Assembly (NCBI GenBank): GCA_914767715.1 | Contig: OU612065.1 | Location: 24,862,001 to 24,926,000, forward strand | DNA length: 64,000 bases | Reading direction: 5' to 3' | Source: Membranipora membranacea | Taxonomy: Eukaryota; Bryozoa; Gymnolaemata; Cheilostomatida; Membraniporidae | Notes under the pieces: model-generated | Databases searched by the model: none | What the model was told of the DNA's origin: nothing | The model's input: the letters and a program-made list of their open reading frames with translations, nothing else | Translations under genes and position numbers: made by a program | Shown: one piece after another, positions 50,241 through 63,300 of the stretch | How the letters are laid out: every line of letters begins with the position of its first letter | Numbering within the stretch: the first letter of the stretch is position 1

Positions 50241-50275
50241 GTAGCCTGTCTTAACAAGCTTGTTAAGACAGGCTA
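50241..50275. mobile_element. 35-bp palindromic miniature element, copy B
   Basis: TAGCCTGTCTTAACAAGCTT and its exact complement form a full palindrome, flanked by GGTATGTG on both sides (50,233-50,240 and 50,276-50,283). This is the clearest 8-bp target duplication of the family. Confidence 0.8.
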
Positions 50276-51156
50276 GGTATGTGATAGCATGTAATGGTGT
50301 GGATTATGAGGCTCTATCTAGGCATTACGCGTTTGGATTATTGATAGATAGATCATTGTCTCATAATAAATTGTGAAAGTCACAATAAACATTTAAACTG
50401 GTAAGATAGAAATTATCCCTAATCTATTATGTGGGTACCTCCATAACAACATTTATAGTCGCCGGCGTCCTTTTGGTTAAACCGAAGAGGTTTACCAGCA
50501 ACTGTGCCAAAAGGTCGGAGTCCTGACCCCTGTGGGTTCTGACTTCTGAGGTGAGGTACCGAATGTAAATAAAGATTAAGGGAGTTGAATGTAGGAATGT
50601 ATCTATGTTGTTTTCAAGTGGTTAGGCCTAGACCAGCGCTTTTGTTAATCGTAAACTTGCTAACTTGATACTCCAAAACTTGATAAATATTTATTCCACT
50701 TTTCAGTAGATTTGGGAAAATTTAGCGATGAAAGCTTATATAAAGAAATTTCGAAAACCCAATCGCCTATACTAGGCATATTTTAACCCAAGAATTAAAC
50801 AATTATTGACCAGGTCGCTAAATCAGTGAATACTTTCATCCTGGCAGTAGTTCGGTCAATGAACTGATTAATACCAAGTTTTGGTGTTTTACTTGAAGTC
50901 AGTCTTAGCAACGTCTTAGGATTTCATTGTTCCATCAAATTGAGAATAAAGTGATACAGGTAGCAAGCAGCAACCTTCAGATCGCCTCCAAGCTTGTTCT
51001 GTAGGCTCTATCGCCTCGGGAAAAATGATAACTTTGCAGAAATAATTTCACCAAAAATATGAACAAAGCTCAAGTAACACCGACTCCTTGGACTCCTTGG
51101 ACTCATATTGAACTATGATTATTCGACTTCTGCGAGTGAGTGGGGAGATGTTCTAC

Positions 51157-51182
51157 CATAGACTTAATATATTAAGTCTATG
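51157..51182. repeat. 26-bp perfect palindrome upstream of the myosin start
   Basis: CATAGACTTAATA followed directly by its exact complement. It lies 130 bp before the myosin start codon. Could be a small hairpin repeat or chance in AT-rich DNA. Confidence 0.7.
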
Positions 51183-51311
51183 TGTTCTACTGTCTTTTTA
51201 TATGGCAAGCTAACAATCTTTATTGTTTTTGACAGCAAGCAAAAGTCAGTATGATGTGTACTGTGGATTATTAATAACTATCATACTGAGATAGATAGCT
51301 TCATCGGTATT

Positions 51312-54300
51312 ATGGAGGCCGGTACTGGGCGAGTGGATGACTTGGCTGCCTTGTCTCATCTAGATGAGGAGACTTTACAATCAGAACTGGAAATAAGATA
51401 CAGAGAAGGTCAAATTTATGTAAGTTACCAGATAACATATATAGCCATGTTTACATAGCCTTGTCACATGGATACCTTTTTTGCTACCCCCAAAATAACA
51501 AAAGTAGCCGCATGACAAGGCTCATGTGTACAAGCACATGGACTACTTGATACTAAAATAATATGTGATGCGTTGTGTTTTATGGTCCACTTGAAAGTTA
51601 GAATTAGTTGGTAGTGGTAGGCTACTGGTGAAAAGTTCTTGAACATGATCTAGTTATAAATTCTCTATGTATCTCCATCCTAGCTTCAAGAAGTTTCATT
51701 TGAAATTCTGGGCAGTGAATAGGTAGTGAATAGTCCGATAGTTGCAATCTCGAAAGGGATTGCAAGGGTAGATGGTTTGGTCTACGTTATGACGAAAAGT
51801 AGCCTGTCTTGACAAGCTGTTTGCAGATTTTCAGGACAGGCTAGCCAAACAGCTGATAGATTGGTGCAGTTTTTATGGACTGCCTGACATGTGATCTCTG
51901 CAACCCCTGCCTGTCTAAGATGCCTTATCATTACAAACATCAGAGATATCCTTTATTTCTGTGTGTTGTTTCAGCAGTATAAATTTTCTTTGTCAAGGTT
52001 GCTCAACTGAGGGGAGTGAGACAAAGTTTGCTTTCTTTGTGATTACTGTTTATTCAGTGATACAGAGTGTTTGAGAACACCTGAAAGAGGAAACTTGGTA
52101 CTCATTCATACAAGTCCATTATATAATATTGTAAACAAACCCAGCTGACAGACAGAAGCTTTCTAAAGAAACACAAATCTTTGTGACAGGTCTCATAATC
52201 ATCAAATTTACATAATAATACATTTCCGGATTATAGGCATAGACATTAGGCAATATCATAATGATAAATCTGCCTCATCGGAAGAGATGAATTATAGCCT
52301 TGTCACTAGCCTTGTTACTAGCTTTGACAAGGCTACTGAGTGCATTGACTGTTCAAAGATACCAAAGATCTGTACATGTCTCTGATGTCTGAGCAAGGAT
52401 GATGGCTTGATCACCAAAACCTAAGGTCAAATGGAGAGGAATGAATAGTTTTCCTTGAATAATTTCGCCCACCACATGATGATTATCATGTCAGGCACTT
52501 TATATTAGTCAAGACATAGGAAACTCTGTAGCCTAGATACAGTGATAACTGTCTGAGGATTAAAACTGGTCAAAATGAGATTTTGTACATGAATCATACA
52601 TTATCGCTGTGTGCCTATAATTTAAAGTCATTATTCAAAGTTCATAGCCTTTTTATGTACTTGCAGACTTATATCGGCGATATCTTGGTTGCCGTGAACC
52701 CCTTTGAGCAGCTTCCCATCTATGATGAACAGGTATGAGGCTACAGCCTACATCTAGATCAAGTTTAATCCAAATGCCTGCAATCCATTTGCTCCCTTCC
52801 ACTGGTCACGCCGCAGCCCTATGCCGGAACGGGAGCAACTCCGAATACAGTCAAATGGACCAAACTTTGTCTAGACTACATCAGATGTCTAGATGATGAC
52901 TTTGCCCTATTATACTTAACTTTTTACAACACTGAATATTTTGCCAATGTCACTACATGCAATTTTACTGCCTGACATCCAGATATTTATGTCTGCGATA
53001 AACACTAGGATCTTGCGCTCATCAAGCTTCCCAGTCAACAAAATGGCATGTAATTGTTCAGTTTGATTGGCAGATATCAAAATCGATTGTCACACATGCA
53101 CAGCGTTCTGCTGGCTAATGTAATTACTACTCACTGAATTGCTATTACTAATAATTATATATCTGTATCTGTGGCCGCCAGTAGACTATCAGTACAGTTG
53201 CTAGGTCAGGTCATTTATATGTGTCCTACAGCTTCCTATAATAAGCTATGATTGATATTGTGTGACATGCCCCACACTCCATTGTCAGCACAGCAATAGT
53301 TTCAAAAAGCGATGCAAAACTGATGGACTCCTTTTGCTTATAAATAGCTGTATTCCGATCACATTTCGGCTCTATTCTAATTCTAATGGAGTGTTATTAG
53401 TTTTGAAAAAGTATGATATGCCTGCTCATTTATATTATGCTTTCCTTATCTTCAACAAAATGTTTATGGCCTGCTTATAATTTGTTGACTACAACACTAT
53501 GTATTCATGGAGTCAAATTTAGGAATCTGGACCTAACTGTTGGACTCACCGGCTTGAATGAGTTGGCAATTTATGATAATCAAGGAATAAAAATTTGCTA
53601 ATTTGGGCATAGATGTTTAGCGAATTTTGAAAGCCAATGAAAATTTATATCATGCATACATGCTCATCAATTCCCATTTTTCCTTTCCAGCACTCAAAAC
53701 TATATCGCAATGTCAAAGTTTTATCAAAGCATAAACCTCATATCTACGCTGTTGCTGATCGGATCTATCAAAGTCTCATCACTAATCATGAACCGCAATG
53801 TTGTATTGTCAGCGGAGAATCAGGAGCTGGTATGTTGCTTTCTGTTCTCTCATACATTTTGTCTGTTATTTAAGTCCTTTACAGTCACAAATCAAAGCTG
53901 GTTGAATTGCCTTAGCTAATTTATTAGTTATCGCCTTGAAGCTTTGGTATGGCCAAACACTAACTGGAGCAGCTTGATTCAAGCACGGGTTTACAATGTA
54001 AGTGTCAGTGGTCCCTATAGGGAGTCTGTACTTGCATCACTGTTACGTAGCACGGAGGTAATCAGTTTTCCTATATGAACTATAAGAGAAAACCCCATAG
54101 AAAACTAAATTATCTCTTCCTCCATTGGTTGAGTGTTGTACACATCTAGCATTTGATTGGACAACGAATTATATCCAAGAAGCATAATTGGCTAGATGAT
54201 TAGTTAATGTATATCCACATGGTAAATTATCAGTCAGGATGGCCGAGTGGTCTAAGGCGCCAGACTCAAGGTTAACCTTGCACTGTCCCAGTGCTTAGTG

Positions 54301-57300
54301 TTCTGGTCCACGAATGTGGGCGTGGGTTCGAACCCCACTTCTGACATACATTTTTTATTTTACAAATGAAATATAAATAGCAGTATCAGAGACTATAAAT
54401 TAATTTCAAATGTTCGCCCCCCTCAGTACACAGTATTCAATGTATCCCATTCATGTATTGCCATCGTAATATTTCCCAACAGGAAAAACTGAGACGACAA
54501 AGTTGTTGATACGACAAATGGTGCAGCTATGTGCAAAAACTAGTAACTCATGTAGACCTACCACTACGTTGCATGATGCCCTCATAGAAATAAACCCCCT
54601 GATGGAAGCATTTGGGAATGCCAAGACCACTATGAATGAAAATTCTAGCCGATTTGGAAAATACATAGAGCTATTGTTTGACGATGATGGAAAGATTGCA
54701 GGAGGTTAGTACTTCGTAGTTGTCAGCCGTACTGTCTGGCCAAATCATTTATGTCCAGGTCTATATTTATTATTTTTGTGTTACAAGTAAATTCCATTGT
54801 GTCAAGCGACCAACTAAACACTTAATTTGGTGTTTAATTATTTATTTTTTAATTTCTAGGACGAGTTAGTGTGTTCCTACTGGAAAAGACTCGCATAACA
54901 GGACACGGCAAGGATGAGCGTAATTTTCACATATTCTATCATCTTTTTGCTGGTTTGACTGATAAACAAAGACAACAGATACTCTTGGATCAGCCGGACA
55001 GGCACAGGTAATGTTTTGATCTGTTGGAGAAATACTCATGGATGATGCATCTGATCAATGACCAGCAAGTGAGGTTTCAACCATCAACCACTGAGCTTTT
55101 TGATGGTTTTCTCGGTTAATATTTTGCAATAATATGGGAATGTAACCAATGCGTTAGCCTGTCTTGACAAGCTTTGTTCGGATTAAGCTTGTAAAGACAG
55201 GCTACCAACACATTGGCTTATGCAAATCTGGTTGTGGTGACGCCATTGCCTTTTTGTATCCAGTTCATTTCAATTATGACAGACCATAAATTTTTCATAA
55301 CGAGAATGATCAGTTTTTGAGGACATTGCTCTCACCATGAAAATTTTATACATTTGTGGTGTTATATGTTGTTGACTTGTTTTTACCAGGATTCTGAAAC
55401 CATCGGATGGAACATCAGTATTCCGAAGCAAAGTTCAGCACATGCATCACAAAGCTATGTTTATCCAACTTCAAAAGCTTCTGAATGATGTTGGCTTCTC
55501 CCCTGAGGTAAACTATATCAAAGCTATGTGATTTTCTGCCAATGATGTAATGTGTTACATCTTTTGATAGTCAAAAGTTTCAAGTGTATTCACCCACTCA
55601 TAGCGCTATCTGCATTCTTTCAAAAGACAGTCTAAGGATGTTTTCGTTTCTGTGATTCTTTTGCATACCTAGTGTCTGTAGCCTGTTATAGAAAAGATTA
55701 CAAATAAGTCATTGGTTATAGTGTATTTATAACCTTTGGTTATAGTGTGACACCCAAGCCTTAGACTGCCATTGACCACAGTGTTGTGCAGCATTATAAC
55801 GTATTATCAATACTATCTTAAAAATCTCTGTCGGCTGAGAGAAAAAATAGAATATTATGTTTGCACTGCTGTTTCCAGTTACTTGAGAGCATATAGGCAA
55901 ATATTACACAGTAGCTAAAGTTCACATGCTAATAATCATTTCTTTTATTATTTATTCAGGATACGGATACTATATTTGCGTATCTGTCTGCCATCTTACA
56001 TCTGACTGATATCCAATTTTCTACAGACCATGAAACAGATGGTGTATTTATTTTAGATGAGTACCCTCTACACGTAGGTAAGCAAGATGAGTGGAGCAGG
56101 GAAGTAGGATATTATGAGAAATCTAGATAAACAAATCGTTGCAGATTGTTATTGGAATCTAGCCGATATTATGTCAACTTTGCATTTTAATCAATTTCTG
56201 ATTTGTTTGTTTAACCTACTGTATAATATCCTTACTCTGTGATAATATTCTCTATGACTGATACAACAGACTTTATTTCCAGTGTATTTGCATGTTATTT
56301 TTAAGATCATTCTTCTTAGCCTCAGCTTATAGTCATTGGTTTATCCAATGCAATTGATGTTTGATGTTTATTTTTAGCCACAGAATTACTTGGTGTAGCA
56401 GCTGAGGATATGGCTACCGCTCTTATCTCAAATGTCAACTCGATTCGAGGTAAGTTCCCGTCAAGTAGTCTACAAAAAATAGAAACTATTTACTGGCCCT
56501 GTTTATGACAAAATAGAGGTTGGGCTGCCCCTAATGAGGGACGCAAGTTGCCCGAAATCCTCATACTTAGAGTGTGATACATCCTAGAAAACTAGAATGC
56601 ATCCTAGAGGTGAGGCCATAGAGGACCTCCTGATCATGAGTGTGCAGCAAGCTGCCAAAACTTAAACAGGCACTAATCGCTCATTGGCAGTGACACTTTG
56701 ATCTTAGCCAATAGTCCGAGAAGCCAAGAAACTATTCACTGGAAATTGTCCGTAGTTGGGATTATAATAAATTAAAGAGGTCTTTATGGTTGCAGTAGTT
56801 TATCCTCTTGTCGGTAACACAAGGGGCACAGCTTTCCTAACACCTCGGGACATAGATTCTTACTTGAAAACGATATCCAGTCGTGTTCCTAAGTGCCACA
56901 TATAAATATGGCCTCCTGTTATCCCTGACTATAAATACCATCACCAAAGAGCGTAACCATAAGCCCTGTACAATTATGATATTAATAATTACCATGACTA
57001 GAGGTATTATGTGTGCCTGGGCAGCCCTTGAGGCAGGGTGGAGCCCTAGAGTACATAGTGTGTCATGTCATGGGTCAATTTAATTGTGACTATGATTCAT
57101 GCTGTCCTTCATTATAGTGAATAGCTGGTTTTAAGGATCACTTTCTCTTATACATATACAAGGAAGCTGAATTGGATGTATGTCATATTCTGCTACAAAT
57201 AATTTATAAATAGGCCTTTCATTGATTTTTGACAAAAGCCTATTTGCAGATGAGAATACTCATGGCACAGCTTGTCACGTCAATTCGATATTACAATAGT

Positions 57301-60300
57301 TGTGCTGTGTCAGCTTATTTTACATGAAAATTTTCCAAATTTACTCATTCTGTTCATTCATAGCTTGATAATGAATAATGATGCAAGTCAACTGATTAAA
57401 TTTGATCCTCCCCACCCATAGCAAGGAATAAGTCCTTCCCCATGGGTTGTGAAAAATGCCCTTTCAATGATAGACAGTATAAAATGGTCAATTTAGACTG
57501 TGACTATTGATAGTTTTATATATTATCTAATAATTATAAATTGTAAGGTCTGAATGATGGGAGTATCATTTTATAACTATTAGTAATTATAGGGCTCTGA
57601 CTAGTTATTATTTATCTAATTGAGATGGTAAGCCAACAACTAGGTAGGCGTATGAACTCGAGTACCTCAAGCTTGCTTACTGAGGACACGCAAGCCGCCC
57701 TAACATATCTCACCAGTCTCCAAGGGATGATTCCTGACAGCAGACCCACCCAGAATAGTCTATTACGAGAGTGCATTAGCCTGTCGTGACAAGCCTGACC
57801 AAAAAAGCTTGTCAAGACAAGCTATGGGGTGCATACTGCATATGTCCGTGTTCTTCTAATAGAAATAACTTTTCATATGAAATGATGCATTAGGTAGTAG
57901 GTACTATACTTGTTCATTGCATGTACTTTGTTTTGTTACAGGCGAGAGGATAGTAAATTTAAAGAATTTAGATCAGGCGAATGATGGGCGAGATGCATTA
58001 GCTAAATCTCTCTACTCTCGACTGTTCTCCTGGATAGTACATAAGATTAACCTATATCTAAAACCGAATATATCTTATGCGTAAGTAGCCTACTAGATTT
58101 GGCATTGAGTTTAGAGTACCAGACATCACTTTTGCACAGTTGTCACTCTCGAGAGCTGCATAAGCTCTGTTTGGTACCATTCGAATTTAGGTACTACTTC
58201 AGGATTGGTATTTTCATATGAGTGGTTCCTTGGGAATACTTTGCAACTCTTTCCTTGACTGCCGTACATATTGAAAGTAGGATAGACATATACTGTTCCC
58301 TAGCCAAGACATGGCTGATATGTAAAGGAATCACACATAAACTGTCTCAAACTCTCCACTTATGGAAGAGCCACCTGCTATATTTCACTAATGAGTTTAG
58401 ATGTCCAACTCAATAATTTTGCACTTGGGTATCTACTTAGCTTGGGCTGATGCTGCTGGTTATTCAATAGTGAATCAAATGTAATGCTCTTTGTTCAAAG
58501 CAGTGATCACGATCACATTATGAGGTAACAGTGTCATCTTTCACCTGAGGGTTCATCTTTACTTTCTTGTGTCTTTTTTTCTTTATGATACTTGGGTAGT
58601 GCAGGTGTTGGTTGCACGATCGATCAAACTTGTTTCTGCATGGTGCTGGTTTAGTTCATGTTTAAAAATCGATGATGTATGTTAAACTTTATTTTATTTA
58701 AGAAAGAGAGGGAATGCAATCGGATGATTAATTTTGCCAGCGTCTTTGTCACTTGAAGCGATGATTAATGCAAAAATCAAGCGGAACTATGTTCAAATTG
58801 TTTTTTTATTTTCGCTACTCATATTTTTTCTCATGTTCCCTTTTGTGTAATACTACCATCATGAGTTCATTGAACAAGTCATAGAGGTCATCAAATGCTT
58901 GTCACTACGTAATACGAATCTGACTCATAATCAATGTTGTTTTTACCATGCACCACTCTTACAAACTTAGACGACAACATGTTATTATTCAGCTTAATAT
59001 ACCAATCTCCAGTCGTCCTATGAATTATATAAGCAAAATCGTAGTTCACATCTTGATGTCCTCTGATTGCCATTTAAGATTCAAGGAGGCAATCTCAGCT
59101 TTGCCGACTGGCTTTTTAAGTGTTTGCCTTAGGTGAACGTGTAATTTTGACTCAACAATTCCTCGAAGTCGGTGAAATGTTTTATAGATTTTATTATAGT
59201 GAATTTGAGTGTTTCTAACATTCTCAGGTTAATGGTCTGTAAATCTCTGTAGGTAGGGTGGAACAGGTATTAATGTGTATAATAAATCACAAAGAAGCAG
59301 GAAGAATTGGGTGAAGGAGAGTCTCCGAGTCCCCTCGCCCGCCGAGCGTAAGGATCATTGCAAGAGCCTGGCATCCCTGCGGGCAATGGATCCCGGGGCG
59401 CGCACGGAGACCTGACCGACCTCCGGCCGCCACAGCGGACGCACGCAAGCACGAACACGCGCGCACGCAGCCAGACACGTGAGATTGCCAACGGATGACC
59501 GACGAGAGCAGCCACGGCTCGGCAAAGGGCCTGGGACGCGCGTGCCAAATACAATAAGGAGAGGGAAACTAGATTATAACTGCACACAACCTAGACCTAG
59601 AACTAGTAAAGTAGTAGTTTAAGTGCTTAAACTGTGCCAGGATAGCTGTTAGTAGCATTTCATTATCCACCACTTTCCCAACAACGGAAAGTGGTTTTCT
59701 CAACAAGGGGAAAGTGGTTGATAATGAAATGCTACTACCAGCTATCACGACACAGTTTAAGTGCTTAAACTAGTAATGTAAAGTTTTCGCACTGTACATG
59801 TAAATAGTTGTCGTATTTCCTTGGTCAGGTAACTTGTAACATCTATACTTCCCTGTTTTTATAGACCAAAGATGTCGTCCCCTCCTGTAATTGGTATACT
59901 GGATATTGCCGGGTTTGAGAACTTTGAGGTGAACAGTTTTGAGCAGCTCTGTATAAATGTTTCCAACGAGCAGCTTCAGCATTACTTCAATCAGCATATA
60001 TTCGCATGGGAGAAGAAAGACCTCGAGAATGAAGGAGTCAAAACTAGTCATATCTCATTCACTAATAATTCTGCCATACTCAGCATGTTCATCGATGTGA
60101 GTTCTTTGATTTTACCATAGCCGATGTAAAATGATATATATTATTTATGTATGTATATGAATATATATGTATATATTATATATATGTATGAGTTGTTATG
60201 GTACACTAAGTACGGTGTCACCTGTCCCAGTCCATTTCTGCGATCATCAGTTGGACAATTGATAACTCTGAAACTGTAATGAATGACCATAGACTTAATA

Positions 60301-63300
60301 ATAAACAGTTAATAAATGGTAACGACAGAGGCCGGGAGGGAGGCCGTCGGGCGAGGGGCAAAAGTCTGGGGGCTCAGACTACGACAGAGTAAATATTCTT
60401 CAAAATTGTCTCCCTTGCAAAAATTACATTAGGAATTTAGATATACTAGTACTTCCTCTGGCATTATTGTGTTGATGTTGAGCACGAAAGATAAACCATT
60501 TTGGGTATCAAATATCATGTTTCATGCTTGAATTGAGAAACTCGAGGGTTGGCCTTTGGTTACCAGACTATCGGAATCAGAGCGCATATTCTTGCTGATG
60601 ATATATTCATCGCAACAATGATACTCTTGTTTTTTTTTACCTTGATACATTGCACCTTGCTGTAGCTGCATTTGGGACAGCCTGTGTTGATAAGGTCGAC
60701 AAGCCAGGCTGCATTTGGGAATACATGTACTTGCTACCCTATCGTTTGATATGGTGAATAAATATCTTTGTTCTTTCTTATTTCTCTCTTCTATGCATCA
60801 TTGACTGATCGTGATTTTGATTATCCATATTTCATTAAACTTACAGAAACCTATCGGAGTGTATGCGCTGATTGATGAAGAAAGTAAATTCCCTAAAGCC
60901 ACTGCCTCTAGTCTGCTTGAGAAACTTCGCAAGCACCTGATCAAACATCCTCATATCAAGAAAGAAAAATCGAGGGAACCTAGATTTACGATACATCATT
61001 ACGCTGGCCCAGTGAGTATTATACTGTATCAGAATATTTAAGAAATATAATTTGTAATAGATTATTTGATGTTTTTGATGAAAGAATGGCTTTTGCATCA
61101 CATTCATCTTTACAGTCATTAGGTAAAAATAATATATTGAATGAATCAATAAAAAACAATTGAATGTACTTTTAATCCTTCATTCGTTTTTTCTAAAGTA
61201 GATTGCGAACTAGTAGACATGTAACTTTTTTAATCTTCACTGTAATATTAATGAGCTTTTGATGTAAGAATCTCTATGCCTTTGCTTTCTATAACCCATA
61301 CATGTGTTGGTGTTAAATTACACAGTATCGTCCAAGTCTCTGCTTCCGATGAGATACTTAGCTTGATGATGAGTTATAAATGTAAACTGATAATTGAAGT
61401 TCTATTTTCAGGTGACCTACTGTGTGTCGGGCATGCTAGAGAAGAATCGTGATACTCTCAGTCAGAATATACTAGAATGTCTGCAGCAGAGTGAATCAGG
61501 GATGATATATGAACTCTTCTCTTCCCATGGTTTCTCTGAAAACGGAGCCCTTGTTGTCCGGTAAGAATTATTTATTTATTGAGGTTTTTTAAAAGTTTAT
61601 AATTGCAGTAAATTAAAAATAACTTGTTGTCCTCACATACATTAACATACATATAGTAAAAACAACTTGAATAAAAAGATACAAGTGTAGGACTACATTG
61701 TAAATAATGAAAGCATGGTAGCATAAGTTACGTGGAATTCTGGAATGGTCTAGTCTTGGCTCAAACTGAAATTTTAATAATGGACTTTACCTAAAATACA
61801 ATTGCGGTGTGGTAACTTTCCACTTATCATCAATGGCGGCTAGTCATAACGGCATATGAAGAGTATTTGTTGCTATGCAGAGTCTTAGCACATGAGATAT
61901 CCTGTTGAATAATACAATGCTCATAATCCTGCAGCATGTTACAACACATGACTTCCTGATATGCATAACCACAATGGTCTTATGCACTTATAATAATGCC
62001 CATCCATTATGATTTATTATAATGTCCGCTCACCTGTCTTGATTTACAGCCATTCTGTTCAGCCAAAGAGATCCATATTAATGTGTAAGCAGCCCACACT
62101 AGAACGAGGAAAGAGCCTGTCAAAATGTGCTGGCAGGAAACTCAAACAGAAGTAAGTGCATCAGAGTTATGTCCCATCTAAAATAAAATCTATCAACTTC
62201 AGCAACTGTGATCCTTGAGCCATAAACGAATCTAATATAAAACTGATCGATAACTGTGGTTTTGGTCCTAAATAGGAGTTCCCATATTCTTGCAGTATGA
62301 AACATATAAACTTCAACAACCACTGCGATCCTTGAGCCATAAAAGAATGAAAGTTCCCCAAGATATGAAATTATGTGTATAATGAAGTTAAATGCTCCTT
62401 TCTTGCAGTATGAAGCAGGCTTTGAAGGAGATGCAAGATGAGTCATTCTTTAAACACAGAACTGCTGCTTCTCAATTCCAGGTAAGCTACACAAAACATC
62501 TCCAGAGTTGTAGCATGAAAAATTTACCTGCACCTACCCTCTAAGTAACAGCTAACTGTAGAAATCAAAATATAAGATCTTAATCTTATGACAAGTCACA
62601 TAACCATAACTGTATACACTTTATAATAATATTAAGGGGTATCTGGGTAAAGTTTGGGGCTTCCCTCCCAAGAACGTTTTTGGAAAGCTAGTAGTCACAG
62701 TCGATGTGAAAAATTGATGTGCTGTTATCTCCACCATGATATAAGGGTGGCCGGAGGGTGTCCCTCAATAGCACGATTTGATTTTGAATTCGGTTTTTTT
62801 ATAGGATTCCTTAGCTGCATTGACAAAGAAACTGATGCAGAGTCAGCCACATTTTGTCCGATGCATCAAACCAAACAATTCTCAGAGTAGTAAGCTGTAC
62901 CTGAGTAAACCAGTGTCTCAGCAGCTAAAGTATAGTGGTATACTCGAGACTGTTAGAATTAGACACGAGGGATTCCCTGTGCGACTACCATTTCATACAT
63001 TCCTGACAAGGTAAGAAAACTCTCTCTTAATTGATCACATACTTTGATGATAATATTGTTCACTTATGGAGGCGAAGAAACAATCATGGACTTGCAAACG
63101 CATTGAAGAGTATGTTCATTGAACTAAAGATTTAGCAAAATCTGACCGCTGTGTTGCCTACTTCTGCTGATGCATATTTGCGAAAACTGGGAAGGGCACC
63201 TGGTTATGTTCTATAATATAAATATAATATGTTTTGGGGAACATAACCATATCAGATATAAATATGCATCACATGTGACAGCTTGGATTTATATATTTAA

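Larger units (their letters stand above)
49984..51311. other. Spacer upstream of the myosin gene
   Basis: Holds the likely myosin promoter and 5' UTR, a palindromic miniature element at 50,241-50,275, a small inverted repeat (GTCCTTTTGG / CCAAAAGGTC) at about 50,467-50,517 and a 26-bp perfect palindrome at 51,157-51,182. An in-frame TGA before 51,312 supports the chosen start. No other gene seen. Confidence 0.5.

Noticed and set aside
62120-62446. 108-codon minus-strand frame opposite the myosin
   Set aside because: It covers a myosin intron with an internal direct repeat (ATCCTTGAGCCATAAA) and has no family signature.
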